Source: Ampullaceana balthica
Taxonomy: Eukaryota; Mollusca; Gastropoda; Lymnaeidae
Assembly (NCBI GenBank): GCA_944989445.1
Contig: CALYLW010000039.1
Location: forward strand, 1,714,501-1,778,500
DNA: 64,000 bases
Reading direction: 5' to 3'
Shown: positions 55,904-64,000 of the stretch, one piece after another
Layout of the letters: every line of letters begins with the position of its first letter
Numbering within the stretch: the stretch's first letter is position 1
Notes under the pieces: model-generated
Told to the model about the DNA's origin: nothing
What the model saw: only the letters and a program-made list of their open reading frames with translations
Database searches by the model: none
Position numbers and translations under genes: made by a program

Positions 55904-58900
55904 TCAGCCCCTCTCGTGAGCGTTGAAAAACTTCTTGACTCTGGGATGTGTTTTGCCCAGCATGTTGTTTTGGTCTCCTTGTGGCATGTGGGGTATCAAG
56001 CCTGACAACACGGTGAACACACTCTGGGGAACAACAACACACAGTGTAAACACACGCTGGGGAACAACAACACACAGTGTAAACACACTCTGGGGAACAA
56101 CAACACACAGTGAACACACTCTGGGGAACAACAACACACAGTGTAAACACACTCTGGGGAACAACAACACACAGTGTAAACACACTCTGGGGAACAACAA
56201 CACACAGTGTAAACACACTCTGGGGAACAACAACACACAGTGTAAACACACTCTGGGGAACAACAACACACAGTGAACACACTCTGGGGAACAACAACAC
56301 ACAGTGAACACACTCTGGGGAACAGAACACGCAGTGTAAACACACGCTGGGGAACAGAACACGCAGTTAAAGTCTACTCACCCCTACTCCGAGGAAGGAC
56401 CTACTCACCCCTACTCCGAGGAAGGACCTACTCACCCCTACTCCGAGGAAGGACCTACTCACCCCTACTCCGAGGAAGGACCTACTCACCCCTACTCCGA
56501 GGAAGGACCTACTCACCCCTACTCCTAGGAAGGACCTACTCACCCCTACTCCGAGGAAGGACCTACTCACCCCTACTCCGAGGAAGGACCTACTCACCCC
56601 TACTCCGAGGAAGGACCTACTCACCCCTACTCCGAGGAAGGACCTACTCACCCCTACTCCGAGGAAGGACCTACTCACCCCTACTCCGAGGAAGGACCTA
56701 CTCACCCCTACTCCGAGGAAGGACCTACTCACCCCTACTCCGAGGAAGGACCTACTCACCCCTACTCCGAGGAAGGACCTACTCACCCCTACTCCGAGGA
56801 AGGACCTACTCACCCCTACTCCGAGGAAGGACCTACTCACCCCTACTCCGAGGAAGGACCTACTCACCCCTACTCCGAGGAAGGACCTACTCACCCCTAC
56901 TCCGAGGAAGGACCTACTCACCCCTACTCCGAGGAAGGACCTACTCACCCCTACTCCGAGGAAGGACCTACTCACCCCTACTCCGAGGAAGGACCTACTC
57001 ACTCCTACTCTGAGGAAGGACCTACTAATCCCTACTCCGAGGAAGGACCAATTCACACATACTCCGAGGAAGGACCTACTTACCCCTACTCCGAGGAAGG
57101 TGAAAACCTACTCACCCCTACTCCGAGAAATGGATAAAACATCTGACCTATCCAGGGCTCAATGAAGGACTGGAAAAAGTATTTGTAGCAACCCTGGGGA
57201 TAGAGTAGATAGTTTACTTACGTCACGTGACCCTAGCTTCGGGTTGACAGGGATGTCTTCAAACAATTGCACCATATAGAGTAGGTGTTTGTCCGGTGTA
57301 ACAATTTGTTCGTTGTTTAATTTGAACTGAACTACACGACACACACTCTGAAATGGCTTACCTCAGGGTAGAATAAACAATTTAAAAAGTGTTGTAAAAT
57401 CATAACCTTAGTTATGACATAAGAATGACCCACGGCCGTAAGAACGATAACTTAAACTTACCCCAGTATGGCCTGAGAGCTTTCCTGAACTAGGGTGACT
57501 TAAATACAACTTTTTCACCCCAAACCACCATTACCATAAAGAGATGTAATGTCTTACGTCAGAGTTCAGAAGTGACTGGTTTCCTGTCTCGGCGCAGTAG
57601 ACAACATTGTAAAACCTTTCAACCACATCGTCAGACGTGAAGGCCTCGGCCTTGCAGCAAGCAGGCGGGATCTGAGAGTCAGGAGTGTTAGAGCGTTTCA
57701 CGGTTTAACAAGACATGACTGTAATATGGATTATAAATAACTTCATATTAACTCAAACTAAACAGACATTATAAATCGAATAAAAAAGATATTATAATAT
57801 TATTGACTACACGAACGTCATAATAAAATGGATTATAAAAAAACAGCTTTAAGCATGATTTAAAAAAACAACAAAAGATGGTGGAGGGAAAACTCACGAG
57901 GGATGGAGAGGAAAAGGTTTTGTAAGAAAATAAAATTTAGTTTTAGTTTAGTTTTGATAGGCACGCATAAACATTTATAGGAGCCTTGTACTTTTTCAAA
58001 TCAATTTTTAAGATAATGGTATTCTAAGAAATAACTCGGAAGTTGTTTTGTGTTTGTTTGTTTTTGTTTTTTGTGCTCACCAAACAATAAGCAAGTTCGT
58101 TATTTTCAAATTTGGAAACACGTTAAAAATATTTGAGAGGCTTGTTACATTGTTAGACTGAATTTGAAAAATGAAAAAGTTTTGGCAGAATTTCCAGTAA
58201 GAGTCTAGAGTCTAGAGCAAAGTCTTGGGGACATTGTCTAAGAAACATCACAAGATTAACTCTTAGAAAAAAACAACAACAAAACTGATGGTAAATAAAA
58301 ATAAAGATAATAATTAAAAAAAGGAAAAGAAAGAATTATAAAAAACAAGATGGTAACCAAAGACCAACCAGGCGAAAATACCAAACCAACGAAGACGCAA
58401 AAAGAACTTGAGACTGAGCATCAATCTAAGAACTGCCATCAGGCAGACGACACCAGTGGCAGACGGCGACTGAATGTAACAGAAATGTCGTTAAATAGGA
58501 GTTTGACCACGTCGGCGTATATAGAGCTTCATGGAAAATTGTAGTTAGGTCAGTTTTATTAAGGTAATTTAAAAAATCTACTTAAGGAGGAAAAAAAACC
58601 CGAAAACTCCCTAGACTACGATCAACACCCGAAAGAAACTGACCTTGAACTTTCCCTTGTAGGTGACGTTAGCGAAAGGTATCAGGAAGTCTCTCGGCAG
58701 CCATGACGGTAGGTTGACGTCTTTGTTTGGGTTGTCTCCTGCTTGAAGAGAAACCTGCATGTCTGACGTCTGGAAATCTTCCGGACCGGTCACACCACAG
58801 CATTCTCCCTGGGAGATGACATGGAGAGTGGGGGACGGCAGGGTCGCAGTAATGGGTGAAGCTTGGATAGAGGGTGGGTTTGTCTGCGTGGGTTTGTTTT

Positions 58901-61900
58901 GGGTGGGTTTGTTTGTGTGGGTTTGTTTGTGTGGGTATGTTTGTGTGGGTTTGTTTTGGGTGGGTTTGTCTTGGTGGATTTGTTTGTGTGGATTTGTTTT
59001 GGGTGGGTTTGTTTGTGTGGGTTTGTTTGTGTCGGTTTGTCTGGGTGGGTTTGTTTGTGTGGGTTTGTTTGTGTGGCTTTGTCTGGGTGGGTTTGTTTGG
59101 ACGGGTTTGTCTGAGTGGGTTTGTTTGTGTGGGTTTGCTGGGTGGGTTTGTTTGTGTGGGTTCGTCTGGGTGGGTTTGTCTGGGTGGGTTTGTTTTGGGT
59201 GGGTTTGTCTGGGTGGTTTGTTTTGGGTGGATTTGTCTGGGTGGGTTTGTTTGTGTGGGTTTGTTTGTGTGGGTTTGTCTGGGTGGGTTTGTTTAGGTGG
59301 GTTTGTTTAGGTGGGTTTGTTTATCTGTTTTTTTTCGGTGGGTTTGTTTGTGTGGGTTTGTTTGTCTGGGTTTGTTTGTGTGGTTTTGTCTGGGTGGGTT
59401 TGTTTGTCTGTTTTTTTCGGTGGGTTTGTTTGTGTGGGTTTGTTTGGGTGGGTTTGTTTGTCTGGGTTTGTTTGGGTGGGTTTGTTTGTCTGTTTTTTTC
59501 GGTGGGTTTGTTTGTGTGGGTTTCTTTGTCTGGGTTTGTTTGGGTGGGTTGGGTGGCGGGCCACAAAATGGACGTGCATGGTACATCGAGGTGAAAATTT
59601 TCATTTATTGCTTGTCTGTCATCCTAGAAATTAATATTTCATGTATTCTCTTTAAATCGCGTTTAAAGTGTATTATCCATAGTTAGAAGCGTTACTTTGT
59701 TTTTCGCGCCCTTGGCTAATTCATTTTTGGCGCCCTTGAGCAATAGGGAAAATACCAAATTATGCAGAATAAATTATTGATTATTGAAGGATTAGCTCTC
59801 GGCGCCCTTGGCAACTGCCCCGATGCCAAGTCGTTGTTACGCCTTTGTCCATAGTTAATGACACGATAATTGCTCCATAAAATCCCTCAAGTCAAATCTC
59901 TTACTATGATCATTACGGTAAAAGACTTTAAGTGAAATCTCTAATTATGATCATTACGGTAAAATCCCTCAAGTCAAATCTCTTATTATGATCATTACGG
60001 TAAAATCCCTCAAGTCAAAACTCTTACTATGATCATTACGGTAAAATCCCTCAAGTCAAATCTCTCTTACTATGATCATTAAGGTAAAATCCCTCAAGTC
60101 AAAACTCTAATTATGATCATTACGGTAAAATCCGTCAAGTGAAATCTCTTATAATGATTATTACGGTAAAATCCCTCAAGTCAAACCTCTTACTATGATC
60201 ATTACGGCGTTCATGGCGGCCACGACATTATCTCCTGGTAAGATGTGGTAGTTCTGGCTGATTAACTTTCTCAGATTCTTCATGGCTAAAGTGTTGGACT
60301 GTAAATACATTTTAAAAAATGCCTTGATCATTACAACATTATGTTTAAAAAAAAATCAAATTAAATACAATTTACGTTTTTGTTTTCCAGCCCGCTTTAT
60401 AAATCGTTATAAGTTGTGTTGATGAAACCATGAGGTCTATGTTTTTGTTTTGTGTGTGTGTCAGTTTTAAATGAAATATTTGTTTTGAAATAACTCAAGT
60501 TCACCGCCCACTGAGTTAAAATCTCTAGCAAGCGATGTCTGAACCAGGCAATTACTCTTTTGAAACAGAATTGAAATGACACATTTGGAACAAAATGAAA
60601 CGTTTCATGTATTATTTTATTTTATAATACAATACACGGTTTAACATCTCGAAAAGACTTAAATTTCCTCATTCATGTCTTGCACGTTTTAAATTATTTA
60701 TTTTTAAAAATCCGTGTAAATTTTTGCGTCCAACTCTGTTTTGTTTTAAATGTATATTTACATTGAACGTTGTTTCATTATCTGAGCTTTTGACCAAGAA
60801 CACATCAGATAAATGGTGGCAAAAATAAAGTAACATAACATTGGTTTACTCTTTCGCTGCTCTCATTTCTTGGCATTGCATGCTGTGCATCTTTTGTATA
60901 CAACAGTCAATGGGAGTTAACTCAAATATTTTATTATTAAGCGCAATGCCATATATTGATTTTTGTGATCATTCTCCCTTCCTTTGAAAAAAAAATATAT
61001 TAATAACAAAATTTACTCTGTAGAAAAAAATAAACGAAACAAAAGAACAAACTTTGTGGATTAAATAATCAAAATAAAGAGTTGGGCATTGGGTGGTTGG
61101 GGGGGGGGAGAAATAGGAGATCATACTAATGACAAATAGTAAAGTTTAAAAAAGTATAATAATAATAAACTGATAATTTATAAAGCGTTGTAACCCAGAA
61201 AGGAACTGGGCTCACAGCGCCTTACAAAAAGTTAATTGCATACATATAAGTATTAAATAAACATTCATATCATAAAAACCACATAAATGACAGTGTGGTA
61301 CAGGTACACATAAGCTAAGTTTATCATTAAAAGAAATGTTTCCTCAATTTTGAAAGTAAAGTTTGAAAAGATGCGTATTAAGTGCATTTTCGAAGGCCTT
61401 AGTAGTTGAAATACAACGGATGTGTAATGGTAGAGAATTCCATTGTTTGGCTGCACAAAACAAAACAAAAACAACACCTTTCGCAAAATGTTTTAGTGCG
61501 TGTCTTAGGAACGGAGAGAATACGTGTGCCTGCAGAAGAGCGTAGCTGACGACTGGGTGAGTAGACAGACAGAAGTTCAGTAATACATGAAGGTCATGAG
61601 TCAGAAAAGAAGTTGTGACAGAGCACGGCCAGTTTGTAATCAATTCGGGCTTGTATAGGTAGGCAATGAAGTGAGTAAAGTAGCGAGTAATAAGGTCATG
61701 TTTTTTTGCCTTAAGAAATAGTCTGGCAGCTGAATTTTTAACTTTCTGTAGTTTTTAAATCCCTTATATTAACTTCGCGGCCGTCTCTGTCGTCATCTCA
61801 TCATCTCTCTCATCATCTCATGGGCTTGGCGGGCGGAAAAAGAAAAGTCGAAAATGACCCACTTCCAGTGATCCGATCGAGCTGAAATTTGGCACACGGA

Positions 61901-63175
61901 CCCGACTTACCTAACAATGCATCGTATCAAAATTTCAGATCGATCGATCGTACCGTAATTAAATTAATGCATTTTTAGTTTATCCTTATATGAGGTATGT
62001 AATTCAAATTCACTGTTTGTTATTGTTTTTTTCTTCCACTTCCACGTGAGTTTGAGTTGACGCCGACCGTCGTGTTGACGCCGACCGTCGTGCCGACACC
62101 CCCTCACATCCCACCCCCATTTATTAAAGACAAGGGACATCACTCGGTGTCAGTCTGTAAATGTTTGAAAATAATCAATACTGTTAGTTATGTCTCATAT
62201 ATAAGGGATTTATAGTCAAAAACTTTGTTTTTGCGGGTTTGTTTATTTCTGCAATGTTGATGTGTTTCTTGTTATATGCCCGCTGCCAAACTTGCACCAA
62301 CAAGCTACTCACCCCTTCAACGACCGAGTTGACGATGGTGTAAGACACAGCGAAGGACAAGATGGAGGCAGAACCGATGCAGATCACCTGAAATATATAT
62401 TTTTTTCAATTTGTTAGCGGCTTTTTTTTTAAATTATAAAACTAGTGACGTAATCTATGTATCGAAACGTTACTTGAAAAAAGTTATTTGGTTTGAGATT
62501 ATTTGTTGTACTATAAGCCAAATCCAAAGGACATCATCACCACACTGCTGCTTTAAGTCCCCGTGTGAGAACATGGTGTCAAGAGTTTAACTGCAAGCAT
62601 TCGATTCAGCTCCAAATATTTCTATGTGCCTCTAAGCACCCTGAGATATATCTGTGGTGACCAACGATCTGTTGAACACTGTCTGAGAATTTCTTGTGTC
62701 TGCTTGAAGCTATGCGATCCCGTGATTATCCCACCATTGTCCTGTGGCCTACTTTTCATATCAAATATAAAACTACGCCCCATGAAAACATACAAGCTTT
62801 TCTTATTTTCGTTTAAGCATAAGGAAGACAAGGCAAAAATATTAAAGTAAATGTTAATGAAAACATCTCACTCGTCATAAACGCGATCTCGTTTAGTTAC
62901 AGTTACAGAATATACATTTCTGTCTAATTAACGCTCACTTCATTTTTTTTCCCTAGCCTCTCTTCTTATCATTCAACACTTACGTACTTCAAACCAGATA
63001 AGACAGCTCTTACCATCAGAGAGACATGTTAAGACAGCACTCACCACGAGAGAGTAGCAGGCGTGTGGTGAACAGATGAAGCCCGCCCCTACGAGGGCTA
63101 ATATCAAGGGGAGGGCAAAGAGGAGCAGGAGACTGTGTTTGAAACTGCCGAACATCTCTCCTGTCATCAGGTCGT
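55904..63175 (-). CDS. Tetraspanin B, exons 3-10 (5' part outside window)
   Basis: Paralogue of tetraspanin A on the opposite strand. Exons, in transcript order: 63045-63175, 62313-62387, 60194-60298, 58644-58808, 57558-57671, 57222-57347, 57116-57169, 55904-56023 (TGA). Phases agree. The first five exons have the same lengths as exons 3-7 of A (131, 75, 105, 165, 114). TM2 is in exon 3, TM3 in exon 4. The loop has GECCGVTGPEDF (exon 6) and IPPACC (exon 7). Exon 8 (SVCRVVQFKLNNEQ ... KLGSRD) and the short exon 9 (SFIEPWIGQMFYPFLGVG) together replace the single exon 8 of A. Exon 10 completes TM4 (SVFTVLSGLIPHMPQ) and adds a basic tail absent from A. Exons 1-2 lie beyond 64000. Donors 3, 5 and 9 and acceptor 10 are tandemly repeated. 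Exons 8 and 9 are the least certain. Confidence 0.86.
56024..56368 (-). repeat. 33-bp minisatellite carrying the exon 10 acceptor, about 10 copies
   Basis: On the gene strand each unit reads CTGTGTGTTGTTGTTCCCCAG then AGTGTGTTTACA, so each has an acceptor AG and the start of exon 10. A 31-bp form (GTTCACTG for GTTTACACTG) and an AGCGTG variant also occur. The true acceptor is at 56025-56024 by phase; the next two upstream are 33 and 66 nt away and in frame. Confidence 0.95.
56372..57140 (-). repeat. 27-bp minisatellite carrying the exon 9 donor, about 27 copies
   Basis: Gene-strand unit CTTCCTCGGAGTAGGG then gtgagtaggtc. The exon 9 end (TTTCTCGGAGTAGGG|gtgagtag, 57116/57115) is the first copy. 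The first spacer is 32 nt, so a later donor would shift frame and meet TAG. The units nearest the exon are the most diverged and the central ones almost identical. Confidence 0.95.
58865..59560 (-). repeat. GGGTTTGTTTGTGT low-complexity array upstream of exon 6 of tetraspanin B
   Basis: Irregular 8-16-bp units of GGGTTTGTTTGTGTG and GGGTTTGTCTGGGTG on plus, so CA-rich (CCCACACAAACAAAC) in the transcript. It begins about 55 bp upstream of the exon 6 acceptor. Some blocks are joined by TCTGTTTTTTTCGGTG. Frames through it are artefacts. Confidence 0.92.
59875..60215 (-). repeat. About 41-bp minisatellite carrying the exon 5 donor, about 8 copies
   Basis: Gene-strand unit CCGTAATGATCATA then gtaagagatttgacttgagg and GATTTTA. 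The true donor is at 60194/60193. Several copies keep gtaagag; others are mutated (gtaattaga, gttttgac). Reading on meets TGA at the sixth codon. Confidence 0.93.
61160..61757 (-). pseudogene. 3' end of a CR1/L2-type LINE, ORF2 C-terminus
   Basis: The minus strand codes KLQKVKNSAARLFLKA near 61757-61710 and, after a frameshift, a run ending in KQWNSLPLHIR and FENALNTHLFKLYFQN (stop near 61344). Both motifs are typical of the reverse-transcriptase C-terminal region of CR1/L2/Jockey-like elements. The 3' end runs to an (ATT)n tail near 61160. Inside tetraspanin B intron 4. Confidence 0.82.
61785..62235. mobile_element. Repeat element of unclear class in intron 4
   Basis: Contains GAGCTGAAATTTGGCACAC, a phrase common in Helitron-like interiors (compare CGTGAAATTTGGTACACG in family C), and GGGATTTATAGTCAAAAACT, also found at 9010-9028. 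Ends not identified. Confidence 0.4.
63008..63060 (-). repeat. 31-bp two-copy duplication of the exon 3 donor of tetraspanin B
   Basis: Gene strand: CTCTCTCGTG|gtgagtgctgtctta (true, 63045/63044) and CTCTCTGATGgtaagagctgtctta 31 bp downstream. Both are good donors. Confidence 0.8.
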
Positions 63176-63529
63176 CTGCAGCAAACAGTGACACGAAACA
63201 TGCATTTGTATAATTTATTTTAAAAATCTTTTAATGAGCATCGCGGCCAGTCCTAAGGTGTTGATTTTATGAAAGGTTTGGGGGAGGGGCAATACTATAA
63301 TGAGAATGTCAAACAACTTATCTAAACACATATTCTGTAAGCTTGAGATTTCTCTCTTATAGCTTTTACTAACACCTGGGCAACCTGATCCATCTGCTGG
63401 GCAGTGCCATACAACATTGTCTAAGTATTGGACTCACTCACCGTCCTAACCTCCCCAGTTATGTCCAGCGCGCGGCACGAAGACCACAGGTGTACAAGGA
63501 GCTTCTACCCTTAAACGGTTGTATCAATC

Positions 63530-64000
63530 CCTACACGGGTTTTTATATCCCTATACATGTGTTTCTATCCCCACAAAGGTGTTTCTATCCCTACACAGGT
63601 CTTTCTATATTGTAAATGGTTTGCTTTTATATGTATTGTAGGCGTTCTCACATATCACAAACTTTCGTGCAGCGAATCCTTGAAATACTATTGTCAACAA
63701 AATAACTTTAATATGGACACAATGTACAGAAATATCAAATTGAGGTTACACTTCGTGGAGACATCAACACTACATTCTAGCCATCTTGAAAAACACTCTC
63801 GAACCTTCTTCCCCTTTCTTCCCGCGCTTTCATTCACGTGACCTCTCCGTCATCCAACTCCTGATTCACACGTGACATATATCTACACAGGTCTTTCTAT
63901 ATATACACATGTCTTTCTATATCTACACAGGTCTTTGTATATCTTCACAGGTCTTACTATATCTACACAGGTGTTTCTGTATCTACACAGGTATTTCTAT
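63530..64000. repeat. 20-bp TCTACACAGGTCTTTCTATA array reaching the window edge
   Basis: Diverged copies at 63530-63612 and tighter copies at 63880-64000. In tetraspanin B intron 2 by position. It continues past the window, so its relation to exon 2 cannot be seen. Confidence 0.75.

Noticed and set aside
56273..57056. Frames repeating SPLLRGRTY (plus) or SFLGVGVSR (minus)
   Set aside because: 27-bp donor array. The minus frame is not continuous with exon 9 because the first spacer is 32 nt.
58759..59686. Gly/Val/Cys/Phe-rich plus frames and Pro/Thr/Lys-rich minus frames
   Set aside because: GGGTTTG low-complexity tract in all frames.
62973..63201. Alternative reading of tetraspanin B exon 3 in a second frame
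   Set aside because: Only the frame joined by phase 1 to the preceding exon matches tetraspanin A.

Overview
The window is AT-rich animal DNA. It has multi-exon genes with short exons, long introns and many mobile elements. The two tetraspanin paralogues, the repeat families (tRNA-like SINEs, short Helitrons with CTAG ends, hAT and TIR miniature elements, a CR1/L2-type LINE) and the abundance of minisatellites suggest a mollusc, probably a gastropod. That placement is inference. I assembled the genes by hand from splice sites, reading phase and family similarity.

Layout. (1) 1048-9605, minus: a complete nine-exon DPAGT1, the enzyme for the first step of dolichol-linked N-glycan synthesis (429 aa). 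(2) 9.6-15.6 kb: mobile elements only. (3) 15653-18019, plus: a three-exon gene for an unrecognised 380-aa protein with a ubiquitin-like N-terminus, one membrane segment and a coiled-coil, lysine-rich tail. (4) 25985-28822, minus: a C2H2 zinc-finger protein with eight fingers in two clusters, coded in one exon. (5) 30.4-37.6 kb: Helitrons, a foldback element, a hAT MITE and SINEs, including two Helitrons inserted head to tail with no base between them. (6) 39661-55197, plus: tetraspanin A, nine exons, complete, 306 aa. (7) 55904-63175, minus: tetraspanin B, convergent with A, with exons 3-10 inside the window and its 5' part beyond the right edge. Five successive exons of A and B have identical lengths (131, 75, 105, 165, 114 nt), so they are an inverted duplicate pair.

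The main discovery is a recurring class of minisatellites built from splice sites. At eight different exon ends in three genes the tandemly repeated unit is the last part of the exon plus the 5' splice site and the first intron bases, always in the sense orientation and always starting at the true exon edge. One array repeats a 3' splice site and another repeats a perfect TACTAAC branch-point motif. The last intron of tetraspanin B (about 1.1 kb) is almost nothing but a 5' splice site array joined to a 3' splice site array. Homologous donors (exon 3, exon 5 and the TM4 exon) are expanded in both tetraspanins with different unit lengths, which argues for a repeated process acting at splice sites. 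The pattern extends to the unrelated DPAGT1 gene.

Most long open frames in the window (27-bp, 45-bp, 21-bp, 25-bp and CAA/GTT repeats) are by-products of repeat units divisible by three and are not genes.
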